Positions 1-12,934 of a DNA stretch of 64,000 nt are shown here, in pieces; position 1 is the stretch's first letter, and each line of letters starts with the position of its first letter. Below the pieces are notes generated by a model, which was not told where the DNA came from, did not search any database, and worked only from the letters and a program-made list of their open reading frames with translations. This DNA comes from Perca fluviatilis (taxonomy: Eukaryota; Chordata; Actinopteri; Perciformes; Percidae). The stretch spans positions 9,757,434 to 9,821,433 of the forward strand of contig NC_053123.1 of NCBI RefSeq assembly GCF_010015445.1, in the 5' to 3' direction. The translations under genes were made by a program, and so were the position numbers.

Positions 1-383
1 ATCCACAATTCGGTTCATATCTAGGGTTGGGTATCATTTGGATTTTTACGATTCCGATGCCGAACCGGTACTTTTAAAACAATTCCGATTCCTAAACCGA
101 TTCTTGAAAAACTGAAAAATGACATCAAAGAAAGGCTCTTTTATAGAGTTTTTTTATTTTTTTAAATGGAATTTCTTTTAAATTTAACAATAAATTAACG
201 TTTTAAATAGGGCTGCAACTAACGATTATTTTAATAATAGATTAATGTCGATTATTTTTTCGATTAATCGATGAATCGGATAAAAAAAAACAAAAAAGCA
301 TTAATTTACATCAACTCAATACATACTTGTTGTTTTAGTTAATAGTTGTGTAAAGGTAAGTAACCCAAAGAGCAGATACAGAC

Positions 384-492
<109 letters not shown>

Positions 493-532
493 CTTATTAA
501 TTAAATTATTACCATCATTGTAATATATTGTT

Positions 533-630
533 AGAGTGCATGTCGGAGAATAGCGCGGTCACTCGGCAGAAAAAGGGGAGGGTGTTCGGACCTGCCCCCA
601 CTGCTAAAAAAAATCCTAAAGGAAACACTG
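533..630 (+). mobile_element. Right-half fragment of a CAGTGTTTCC-type element
   Basis: This stretch closely matches 15269-15354, sharing ATGTCGGAGAATAGCGCGG and the end TCCTAAAGGAAACACTG. The left half seen in the 15 kb copy is missing, so this is a truncated third layer inside the nested hAT. Confidence 0.7.
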
Positions 631-1467
631 TGCAAACTATACCACCCCTGCTTTATTAACGAGCTAACGCTAGCTTGTCCTGCTAGTCAGCTGGATAACG
701 AGTAAACACCAGCACCAGACGAGCTACTGGAGGGACGGTACGTTCCTCACTTCAAAACCGAACAGAAGTAGGATTGTGTAGTGACTTGACCCTGCTGTTG
801 AACTCCCTTCCTCCTCATCAAGGAATCCAACATGTTTACGTTTTAGGTGCTCACTCATCACCGTGGTGCGCCCGTGCCATGCCGTGTCGCTTTTGCTTAT
901 CTTGCAATTAACACGTTTTCGATTTATTTAGTGTGAAATGCTCCCACACCTTGGATGACTTAGGTCGTACTGATTTCTCCGCGCTGCTCTGCGCTCAACT
1001 ACATTTTTTTTTATCTCTGCGACTGAGTGGCGTAATAGTTGCGCGACACAACGAATTGATAATGAAATTCGTTGTCAACTTTTTTAATAATCACATTTTA
1101 TCGATTCATTGTTGCAGCCCTAGTTTTAAAGTACTTAAATATATAATAAGTATAGTATTTTACATCCGTTTTGGTGAGCACAGAGGGAAAATATGGCATT
1201 TTAAAAGTAGCCTACATTTACGGTAGCTAGCTAACGGTAGACTACAGAGAAAGTGTGATATTTTTACGTCTGTTTCGGAGCGACAGAGGGAAAATATTTC
1301 AGTCGACATATTAAATGGAACCAAAATGAGGAACCGAGATTTGCGTTCTAATCCAGTCAGATTCCTACCGGTTGCGTAGGAACCAGTTCCATAGCGGAAC
1401 CGGGTTTCGGTACCCAACCCTATTCGTATCACAATTTTTAACCCGCGATTCGATACAAACCTTGATT

Positions 1468-1471
<4 letters not shown>

Positions 1472-1545
<74 letters not shown>
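1472..1545 (+). repeat. (GT)n microsatellite
   Basis: A pure GT array of about 74 bases, just right of the nested hAT block. Confidence 0.98.
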
Positions 1546-1546
<1 letters not shown>

Positions 1547-1799
1547 TACAGGTAGGGTAGAGGTCAGGGTATAGGGATCAACTTGAAAAATAAATAATGA
1601 CAATAACATTGTATTCTGATCTAACTCTCCCTCCATCAAAAGAGTTTGCATGCCTGCTTAAAAAAGGTGTCAAAAAAATCATTCCCTTGTTCGCTTGATC
1701 ACTCATCCATATATAATAGGCACTCAATAGCTAACTCTATAGTGAGCAGTAAGCTTTGACTTGAGACACCTTTAAATCACCATCATTTTGCAGCATCAG

Positions 1800-3311
1800 G
1801 GGCCTGTTTCACAAAACCAAGATAAGGGATTAAGCCGGGATTTCCCAGTTATCCTGGATGAATTAAGCCTTGATTCGGTTTCACGAAAGCGGAGGCACAT
1901 AAATCACCATGGAGATTTATTCTGTACAGCTAGCCTGCTCCTGACCAGGCTAACAGCCAGGATTTATTTAATCCTGGAGCCTTTTCTGATCACCCAGCAG
2001 TGGTTTTACCCTATTGTTATCAGCCTGGATTAAAATACAACAGGTGCATATTGCGGTTCATTTAAGTACTGTTATTATTTAAAGTTGTGACCATTATTTT
2101 TATAATTATTCATGTGACATTATTACTGTTATATTGCTGTATGAAGACTGATGTTCATATTGTTGTTAGAAGTTTAATTAATATATTATGGCAGTTGTTG
2201 AGATAATTAGAAAAGGCTGATAACATTTCAAATGTGTTTTAAATGAAGTCTGTTACTAAGGGCAATACATACAAAGCTGTACATTTCTATAGTTGACCAA
2301 TGCACCTTGAATTATTTTGGTTGATTCATTTTTTTTTTTTTTTTATTCTTTAACAATAAGTATCATGTTTGTTCCACTTCCATGTACATTGTATTTGGCA
2401 TTCTTAGCACACAATTTGTGTTGTCCAGTAAACTGCAACTATAATTTGGGAGGATTGTACAATTTTAAGAACATATCCTAATTGTACAGTCCCTCCCAAA
2501 ATATAATATTAGTTCACTGGACCAGTAACTATCTAGTGATGTAGGCTACTGTGCATTCATGACAACAGGGAGAGGACACCTCAATGGTTTTTGACCTTAT
2601 ATTTGGGGGGAAATAACTGATGAATATCACTCTGTTCCATTCATGTTTACAGTGTGCATGGAATTTATCACTTAATTATCTTCATAGTTTCTAGATTTTA
2701 GAGTCCAAGTTCTTTAGTGTCTTTATTTTCTATGTCCATATATACAGGGAGCAAGGCATATCATATGTAGAGAAGGAAACTCGTCCTCTATCAAATAAAA
2801 AAAAAAACTGTACAAAAAAAGAGTACAACTGTTAATTTGCGCAAATGATTAGTAGCCTAATCCTTGAATGGTATGATTATGACGGTTTCAATTCAGAGCA
2901 GTTGTCAGTTAATGTATATATTTAGGCTACAATTACGCATTCAGTCGGTCCGCAATCGTCTGCCACGCTTTCTCGCTGTTTCATTACAGCGGCCGTGTTT
3001 CTTTTCTTTTTATACAAATGTATTTCATGATATCATACTTCCATAAGAAGCTGCTGCTCACTCTGTCTGTACAATGCGTAGTCTCCATTTTGGCATCAGT
3101 AAATCTGTGATCGACCTTGCGGTCTTTTGAGGAAAGCCGTTGACGCGCATCTATCTGAATTACTTCAGCCCGGCTCAACCTAGTCGCTCCTCCTCAGCCT
3201 GGCTCGGCCTTCGTGAAACGCACCAAGCCAGGATGCACAGATTAGACTAGGTCAAGCCTCGCTTTATCACTTATCCTGGATTTATATATTCTGCTTTTGT
3301 GAAACAGGCCC
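1800..3311 (+). mobile_element. 1.5 kb nonautonomous DNA transposon with GGGCCTGTTTCACAAAA TIRs
   Basis: The 17 bp ends GGGCCTGTTTCACAAAA are perfect inverted repeats, flanked on both sides by CAG (1797-1799 and 3312-3314) as a likely 3 bp target duplication. Sub-terminal copies of TTATCCTGGAT lie near both ends. These ends resemble the ISL2EU/Harbinger-related elements of fish, but the superfamily call is from memory. No transposase reading frame is visible across 1.5 kb. The centre holds a long imperfect hairpin at 2423-2522. Confidence 0.75.
2423..2522. repeat. Imperfect hairpin, about 42 bp arms
   Basis: The left arm runs GTCCAGTAAACT to TTTGGGAGGATTGTACAATT. The right arm is its near reverse complement, AATTGTACAGTCCCTCCC to AGTTCACTGGAC. 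The loop is about 14 bases. It may be a tiny palindromic insert in the host transposon; an RNA hairpin is possible but unproven. Confidence 0.7.
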
Positions 3312-4632
3312 CAGGTGTAGTGAATGGATGTACTGTGTCGCCCAACTATAAACATACGGAGTATTGCATTGTGGGATTGTTAGCAGAAAGTATTGTACAT
3401 GCCACGGACAGTCTTTTTTGAGCCATGTGAAAGTAAGTGGCCGGGCGAGTAACAAACCCCCCCCCCTTCATGTGGAATACTATTTTTTAATGTAAGATAG
3501 TTCTAATTAGTCTAATTTCTACAGCAGGTCTGTGTAAAAACAACATACTAGCTATACTTATAGCTATACTAACGGAAACTAAATTAATTATCTTGGTCCC
3601 AAAATCTAAAAACCAAGATTTGAACCATAACAATGAACATTATGACATGAACAGAGGCTTGAGTTCTATTTTAAGAGAGTAAGAGAGAGATCAATTCAGT
3701 TCTCCCCAAAGGTTCTTACAGCCCCGAGAGAAATTGCCAACCAATGCAACTTTGTTCTTAATTAGTTTGGAGAATCTCCAACAAATCCTGCAGAATTTAT
3801 ACATCCTTAAAGGCATACAGTATGAGCCGAGGACAGGAAAATATACTGTGCATTACATTTTCTAGCCAGTAGGTTCTTCAAGTTTTTAGGCTGTGACCTA
3901 AATGAAAAATGTAGTTCACCATAGGACACAGGCTCATTAAAACATGTTGATACTGTTTTAATGTGCAGAGCCACCAAGAGAAGGTTCCAGATTCATTTAA
4001 GGTCCTAAACCTGGATTAAAAAACCCTTAATCTAAGCAATTTATCATATTCTAATAATGCCAGTCTATGTGACCGTATGAAAAAAAATAGACTTTCCAAA
4101 AGGGGAAAATGAAAAATGACACATTCCTCAGGGGAAAAATAAGAAAAACGGGATATATGGATTGAGTTTGCAAAGTCTCCAAAAGTGAATTGCTAATGAC
4201 ACTGCCTAACGCTGAAGGCAAGTTAAAACCTTTCCCTTTGAATTTTGCTTGTGAGGCAATATTCTATTCAAGGGAGTGGCTTATAGGCTACTGCAGCTCA
4301 ATACAGTCAAGGCACAGATACCTGCTCAAACATTCCTACAAGCACATACACCCTATGTGCACACATACAGTGTTATGTGACTAATTGATAAGTATAAATC
4401 AAAAGGATTATATGCATTATATGAGGTATCAAAAGGAATGGATACAGATGGTAAATACAGTGATTTTGTAGCTCTGTGTGGATGTATGCATGCCTGTGTA
4501 CTGTGTTGGTCATTCAGGAAACAGGCCATTTTAATTAAAGGCTATTTAAGTCTAACCTCTCAAGCGTTAGTTTCACTTGACGAGTATTAACTAAGAAGAT
4601 AAATGTTACATGGCTGTTTGTAGTCAGCTTAA

Positions 4633-4957
4633 AGCTTTAGTGCGTAACTTTTTGATATTAATAGACGTCCGTTACATTCAAGCCATTGCCAAATGAGTTG
4701 CTACAAAGCTAATTAAGACTCTCAGCTCCACACAACTCTCTCTGTATTTCTCAGTATGGCTATGTTCAGAAGATTGTGTCGTCCAGTGACTTTCCCGCGC
4801 AGAAACTCGAGTGAAGATAATGACCTCTTCTGAAGAGTCCATCGTGTTTTTCCTGTCCTCCTTAGCTGCTAGCAACTGTATTGAGGAGGGCCGGGGGCTT
4901 GTATCATGTGGACACGCCGAATTCCTCATGGGGCGACAGAAACTACACATTATAGCT
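4633..4957 (-). mobile_element. TTAA-flanked MITE (AGCTATAATGTGTAGTTTCTG end)
   Basis: TTAA tetranucleotides at 4629-4632 and 4958-4961 bracket inverted ends: AGCTTTAGTGCGTAACTTTT on the left and, reversed, AGCTATAATGTGTAGTTTCT on the right. TTAA duplication is the hallmark of piggyBac-type insertion. The same right end occurs at 28169 next to a GT array. There is no coding capacity; the open frames across it are incidental. Confidence 0.75.
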
Positions 4958-5097
4958 TTAAAGTCACAGAAAACGGCTGAATTCCTTGTTCACAATGTCG
5001 GATTTTATATTAAAGTAAAACTACCTCACCAATCTCTTTAATCAGATTAAAATCAGGAGCAAACAAAAAGCATGACAGTCTATCGAGAGGTTCTTAC

Positions 5098-5199
5098 CTT
5101 GTCCTTGTCTTCTACCAGATCACTGAGTATATCATCGGGGTCCAGAATCCCCCCGTCACAGTACTCAACATGGTGGGTCCGAACCAGGAAATCTCCTTC
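5098..5199 (-). CDS. pard3b: pard3b second coding exon (residues 40-73)
   Basis: On the minus strand an acceptor (TGTTATAG) precedes 102 bases coding 34 residues, then a strong donor GTAAGAAC. The exon is phase 0 at both ends and fits the exon at 15712-15828. The product begins EGDFLVRTHHVEYCDGGI and ends LDPDDILSDLVEDKDK. This is the second half of the Par3 N-terminal domain. The run HHVEYCDGGILDPDD is closer to PARD3B (HHLEYTDGGILDPDD) than to PARD3 (HRLEHGDGGILDLDD). The next exon, expected to continue with an LIAVF-like segment, was not found between 1 and 5097, so it probably lies left of the window. The two exons are 10,512 bp apart. Which teleost paralogue (a or b) this is cannot be told. 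Confidence 0.9.
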
Positions 5200-8130
5200 C
5201 TATAACACAGGACACAACAAACGTAAATCATCAACTCAATGTATGAATAAACCTGACACCAGCTGACCAAACTCCCCGTACTTATCGTATATGCACATAT
5301 GTATCTGACTAGCTTCTTTAAATAGTGGCTACAGGTGTCAGTCCCACACCTATCATCATCTAATTAAATAGAACCATAAGTACAGAGGCCTCAATAGTTT
5401 TAATTAATAAAAAAAAAAATTATGATTATAATGGCTGATAGTTGAACAAAATATTCACAAATATAATGTAATCTAATAAAAAAATAACCGAGTGTGTAAC
5501 ATTTTGTCAATCAGGAATAAAGACATTATTCAGACTAGCGCAAGCCCCAATACTCTATTTACTTTTAATATTCTATCTTGTAGCTTGAACGCCACATAAA
5601 AGGCACATCTTACTTTTCTCTAATGCAATGTATTTTCTGTGAAAACAACATACTGAGTGAGAGTATAACACAGGGAGGGATCATCAAAAACATAAAATGG
5701 AGAAAGGCAGTTTCCACTCATTCCAGGTTGAGAATAGCAGGATAGTTTAAAAAATGTTTTAACGTTTAAAATTGTTATTTACTCCTATGGATGCAGGTTT
5801 TTTTTTTTATGTAAAAACAGGTCAATTAAAACAGTGGGGGGTTTTCCAAACAGGTACAGTATACATTATGATATGGAAACATAGCGAACAATAAAATATA
5901 AAGGCCCCCACTACTGGTCACCCATTCCTTGCCTCTGATCCTCATTCACATTTATATAACTCTAAATGTTCCACTCCCCCTCCCATTTCTGCCCTGTTCT
6001 TTGTTTCTTTCCTCCTTACATCTTCCCCATCTTTCCCTAGGTGCCTTGTACAGATTACAACTCCAGCCAGGCCCTTTCTCTCTCCCTCCTCACTCCAGTT
6101 CTCTGCTGTGTTGGGTCTGTGATTAATGACATCGACACTGCACCAGACAGCTGACTACATAGAACTGGTTGTTGAACAACATATTGAGACAAAACACACA
6201 CACACACACATACATACATGCCTACAAGCACATACAAAACCACAAACAGCCTAAGGAAAGGTACAAACATTACAGGGTGCTGCTCCATTAAATCACTCTT
6301 TCAGGGTCAGGTGCTTGTCAATACTTTTGAAAAACTCCCATCAGGCAGAGGGTAAAATAGAGCTCTGTGTGCCTGGATATCTCTGCAAGTCTTAATGTCA
6401 ATACCAGTTCCTACACTATACTCTGCATAAAATCCCTTTCCAATAAATTACTCACTTACACTTTTAAAATCATTTGATAGTGTAAATTTGTTTTTTGTAC
6501 CAAAAGGAGACCTGGTTAGATGTACGACTTCCTTTCTGATTTCAGAAGAAATACCATTCATTTTCAATAACCAGATCAGAAAGTTTGAATGTGCTTGTAT
6601 CTGTATAAACCTTTGGTGTCTTAAAGGAGTTTTGACCATGTAACTTAACTGTGTTCATTAAGGCTAGGCACAGAATGATTTGAAATAACAAGTTATTTCA
6701 CTGGTGAATGTTTAAAGTTTAAATATTTTTTTCCAAAAGTCAAGGTGTGTTATAGTTACTGCGTAATGGTTCTGCTTCGTAAATATGTCATGTCAATTTC
6801 AGTTATTCCTGCAACGTTTCCTAATGGGTTGGAAATAGGACAGGAACATCATTTAAAAAAAATACAATTTTAAAATGTAGTAAGGCTAGAGAGCATTTAC
6901 AAATATTTTGTTTACATTGTTTTATTTTGTCTTTTAAACAGGGTTTATCTTCCTTGAGCACTATCAATCAGGATTTGGGGGCATATTAACTCTGGGACAA
7001 CACATGCAAATGTTTTTTAGGATTACTAGGGAATATTTCAGTTCCAACGTGTAATGTAAATTATTTTGTGTCTTTTCTGCCCTCAGCTTTGCACATAACA
7101 ATAACATCTCACAAAGACTAGTGTTTTTGTTACTGCCTGGGCTTCACAATCAGTCCTGATAGTGTTAGATTTTGTCTATTGCAAGTCCTCAATTCATCTT
7201 TCCCACACTAACAGTGTGTCACTGCACAAGCAATTTTACAAATTATGCCTTGACAAAAATACATGATAAACTCTACCATGTTTTACATTCTTAACAAATA
7301 ACAAGATTATAGATAACCATTAAACGTAGCACTTTCAATGGCCTGCTTACAGTCAAATATTACTTCCCAGCTACTATTCTAAGTGAACACACAAGCAAGA
7401 AAAATATATTTTGTCAACAAAGACCACTCTGGTCATCACATCCATGTCCTGCTGACCCTCAGTACAGTTCACACAGCAGGCTGTACATTGTGCTTTTCAT
7501 TACAGTTAATATTGTGCCTTACAGGTGCATGGCCCCAAAATAATTAGCAATTCATCAAATCACAACAAACCAATTGACACAATGTTGGGGACCTTGGGGA
7601 TCTGGGGGGCCTCAGGGCAGTTTGCCCACTTAGCGTAGTTAACTTAATAAATAATAATAAATAGCACTAGTGCAAAATAATGCTTATTTGGGATGTAGTA
7701 TATCTTCACAAAAATGTATGCTTAAACAATTAGTTAATTGACAAATATTGATTATAATGTATAACCATATATTTTGCTAAGCATGTAATGTCATACAATC
7801 ACAAAAACAAAAGGTTCTTGCTTTTCTCCATTTCATGTCAATCTTAGGCCACTTTCAGACAAGAAATACGTAACATTGCTAGCTACATTTATCTGTTACA
7901 GTGATAGCATTTTGTCACTCATAAATATGTGTCTTTTATGCAATGTCCCTTATGGCTTTATTCAGACATGGCAACATATTTACAGTAAGACCTGTGTGCT
8001 TGATGAATATTTGGCACCTGATGCGGAAATGGGGAGCAGAGAGAGAGATAGACACTTAAGGCATCACTTTGAGATGCATATAACTTGTAAAACCTTTCTG
8101 TTAACATTTTCAAAATAAATGTAGATGAAT

Positions 8131-8535
8131 TAAAGCTTAGATCGGGCCCAAAACAATCAAGCCTGACCCTACCTGAGCCCGTGCACGTTGTGCCCAAGCC
8201 TGGCTCGGCCCGACACATTAACTGTAATTATGAGCCTGAGCCCAATTAAACCAGACAATTTAATACGTGACGTTCTCAACTACAATTCCGAGTTGAGTTA
8301 ACTACAGAAATCGGTTTAGAATTATCTTAATGAATAATGCAACAAGGACGAAGCATGTAAACTGTGTTGAATGTTTTTTCAGAATGGAATGAATCGCAAA
8401 TGGATCCGAATGAAGAAACGTAAAAAAACAAACAAAAAAAACATGCTTGATCAAGGGCCCGGCCCGGCCCGAGGATAGTGGCAGGAAATATCGTCGGTCA
8501 AGTTCAGGCTCGGGCAGAGAATCTAAACTCTAAGA
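8131..8535 (+). mobile_element. GGGCCC/GGCCCG-rich dispersed repeat, probably a hAT-type MITE
   Basis: The ends carry GATCGGGCCC on the left and, on the right, GGGCCCGGCCCGGCCCGAGG followed by CTCGGGCAGAGAATCTAAAC. This GC-rich, inversely related composition contrasts sharply with the AT-rich intron and resembles a common teleost repeat. Exact boundaries and target duplication could not be fixed. Confidence 0.5.
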
Positions 8536-8950
8536 CCTATTAGTAGTACTATAGACTGTATAAAACTAGATTAGTACATTTGAAAAAAAATGTATTACAA
8601 TACATGAATCAATTACTATTAGGATTTGTGTATCCATCTAATTTCTAGCTACCACACTGTGGGTACATAACGTAGTGGTGGTAACACAGTGGAAAAAGAC
8701 ATTTTCTCTTAGTATTTAAAACTGATCGCTGCAGAGGTGAGCCAGGACACAGAAATCACAATGAAATTATAGTATATGTTTTAATTACAGGAGGAAAATA
8801 TGTGGTGATAGAAGGTTTTTGCAAAACACCGAGATCCAACAGCCTCATTTCTTTGGTAATCTGCTGTTGTTTTTAGGTCAACAACCCCCTTTGATCTCTT
8901 GCTATAGTAGGCAAGCCACACAGCCAAGACGACAAGAGATGGAGAGGTAG

Positions 8951-9151
8951 AGATATAAGAGCTGTGAGCACACTGATCTTATCTATTATTCAGGGGGAAC
9001 GCATGGATAATGTGTTACATATTTTTTGTTAACTGCAAAAACCCTGTGCCTCCAAGTCTGACAGTTTAAAAACCTAGAGGGACACTCACATATTGTAGGA
9101 CTAAAGATAAGAGTTGTAAACACACTGATCTAATTTAAAAATCAGGGGGAT
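8951..9151. repeat. Weak local duplication, 156 bp apart
   Basis: A roughly 47 bp motif occurs at 8951-8998 and again at 9107-9151. Both copies share AGATA(T)AAGAG, CACACTGATCT and end in ATTCAGGGGGA or AATCAGGGGGA. The rest of each copy has drifted. Confidence 0.5.
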
Positions 9152-10859
9152 TAGCCCCTAATACACTGTTCTGCCTGATACTATTACAGATAAGCCTTGG
9201 CAATTTGAGGTATTTTACTCTCAGGACATGATCTAGAAATTATTATTAGGTTGTAGTATCATCCCACCAGAGTTAAAACACTATGTAGATTATTCAGTGT
9301 TGACAGGTGTGTGTGCTTAACCCCCCCACCTCTCCCCCATTCTTTATCTCTGAACAGTAAACCTTTCTAGTCTGCCAGTTGACATAAGAGTTTGGTATGC
9401 TTGCTGTCGTCAAAACTGGAGGCAGTGCCAAGATGTGGACTTGGGTACACAGAGAAACTACTAACTTTGTGCAAACTCTGGAGCTGAAAATTACATTTCC
9501 AATAATATGGTTCTATAAGCCAAAACTGAGAGGTCTGGAATCATCCCAATTTTGTCAAGAAGGTCAGTTATCTGCCAGTAATGTAGTATTATTGATACAA
9601 AGTATTATTTAGTAGAGGCAGTGTGTACTGATGCAGCACCCAACTCTGTGGAAAAATGAAATCAGAGTTAAATTGTCCCTTGACCCATCTTGTGACTCGC
9701 AGTAACAAAGCTTGTCTTTTGTGAAAAGCAAAGCAGAAGAATTGCTGGTAGAAATGCCATGGTAACCATTGCTCACCCTGTTAACATTTCATCATTCCAC
9801 ATTTAGGCTGTGCACAAGGTGATTCTTCACTTATCTAGTTAGGTTTATCTTGATGGTTCCAAAATAAGATTTTATTAGCATCTTAACTACTCGTCAGCGT
9901 TCATAAATTTGGATGTTAACCTTTTAACACTGTCTGGTGAGCAGCCATCCTTTGATCATTTATTTGGCATGTAAAGCAGTACAATTAGCCAACCAGGATG
10001 ATCTGTATACAAGGGCATTCATTCTAATATAATAATGATCTAACTACGGCAAGCTTGTCAGGCTAATTTGGAGAAGCATATGTGCCATTACATCGTACAT
10101 AACTTGGAGCATAGAATAGAAAATAATAGAATATTTGTCAGGCTGGATCAACACAGTTTGTCTGCAGAGAAAGCGGCACACGTCTACTCCCTGCCTCTCA
10201 GAAATAATTGCCTGTGCTCTGGCATAGGTCCAGGGTGTTTTATGATTTTATTAGCGTGTTTGGCCACGCCTCATCAGCATTCCTGCCCGTGCTAATGAAA
10301 CTACAGCGCACACCCACATAGACAGGAACCCTTTTATAAACATCCACCTTACAATCAATATGTGCAAGTGTAAGCATTCACATGCGTACACACACCATCA
10401 GCTTACAAAGTTTCAGTTTGTTTATAATTAGATATACACACATCATTTTAGCAACAATATTGTGTCAAATATAGATATTATACTATCTATAATAATACAC
10501 ATTGCATATATATTTTAGAGAGACAACTCAAATCAAATTTCACTTGAATATATGCTGATGTTGATGCGATTGTCCAGTCTGATATTTCACAGAATACAGC
10601 CGACTTGACCTAAAACCCAATAAACGGGTATCCACAAGCACACAACTGCAAACTTCTGTTTTGCCAAAGCTAATTAAGAAGTCTGTCAACAAGCTGATAA
10701 CTTCCTGACAACTCCCTTCGAAAAACAAACTCTGCTTCCCTTCCTCGGGCCACACTTCCTCTTTGCCCTGTGCCAGCTATCTCCCTTTTTACATTCATCA
10801 TCTTTGTTTCGGATTCCTTCAAAAGGTTTATTCATTTCCTCTTTGCTACCTCTCCACAT

Positions 10860-11199
10860 GAATCGCAATATGGACTAGTGCAATATGCAAACGCGGGGGG
10901 GTGCAATATTTGTTTAAAGCAAAATATGTGTCAAACCATTCTGAGTTGTGAGTACTGTGGTGCTGCAGAGACGCCCCGGCTTACAAATCGTATCCTACAG
11001 ACTAAAAGAAAAATACTTTGTTTGGTACAGATCCTCGCAAAAAACAAAACAAATCACACTATAATCATTTTCTTTTTAATATTTTTAAATGAAAAGGAGA
11101 ATAATGATCCAAAAATCATTATTCCCTCTAATATTGTAAGTCATATCGCAGTCGCAACATCAATAATTGCAATTAGATATTTCCCATCGTGCAGCCCTA
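10860..11199 (-). mobile_element. GCTGCACGA-ended hAT-type element, one end clear
   Basis: The right end, TCGTGCAGCCCTA, is the inverted form of TAGGGCTGCACGA, a very common hAT-type terminus in fish. The interior has the typical alternating 'GCAATATG/CGCAGTCGCAAC' character. The left end near 10860 (ATCGCAATATGG) is degraded, so the element may be partial. Confidence 0.55.
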
Positions 11200-12119
11200 A
11201 TTACTGTACAGGGGTGTCCGAACCCCATCTAAATGGTTGAATTTGAGCCAAATATAAAGGCATACTTCAGTAGATTGGTTTTGGATATATTATGCCTACT
11301 CCAATTCCATGTCTTTCTACAGTTTACCACATTGTGCTCTGTCTTTGCCAGCTGTCCTATATGTTATAAATGTAAATTGCCCGCAAGTTCTGATACCAAG
11401 GAATACATTTTAAATACTTACAGGCAGCTAAAATGTCTTTTAATGGAGGGAGAGCTGATCAATTGTCACACATACCTAACATCAACTGGATTTGCTTAAC
11501 CTACCAATGCCCTGTCTGTGCACATTGTTTTACAAATTAAAAACATCTGAAAGGGACAGGATCAGGCGCAAATAACTATCAACCAATAATATGACAGTTA
11601 GGGTGTACTTCTTGTGTTTCCATCCATCTTGTGGCCTTTATTTTGAGCTTCATCTCAAATTGGTTATCTACACTACTGTATGTCTTTACAGCTTAGCATC
11701 AGTCAATAAGTAATGTGTTTATGTTAACAAACAGGTTAGCCAAACTCAAGGTTGCATATTGTATTTAGTTTTCACTGAAAAAAGCTTTACATGAGCTGAG
11801 AGTCTACAGAAACTTTTGGGGACTTTTCAACGGAGTGGTTTAACAAAAGTCTGGTGTACATACATAAACACATCAGCACTCTATTATTGCCTTTCCCGTT
11901 CTCATCCCATAGGTTTATTCTATTCCCCTTTGGTTCCATACTGGGTAACACAAAGCGGTATACAAATTCTAATAATTAGGCTGCTATCAACATGAAACAA
12001 AAAAATTCAATGTAACTAAAACACAAAATAATCCTCTCTGAAATTGCCTATTTTAAGTGTTAAGCACCACTGTGGGAACAGTGGATGTAAGCAGGAACAC
12101 ACAAGATTTAAAAAAATGT

Positions 12120-12934
<815 letters not shown>

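Noticed and set aside
10770..11240. 156-residue plus-strand frame
   Set aside because: It runs through a hAT-type repeat end and AT-rich DNA with no conserved motif.
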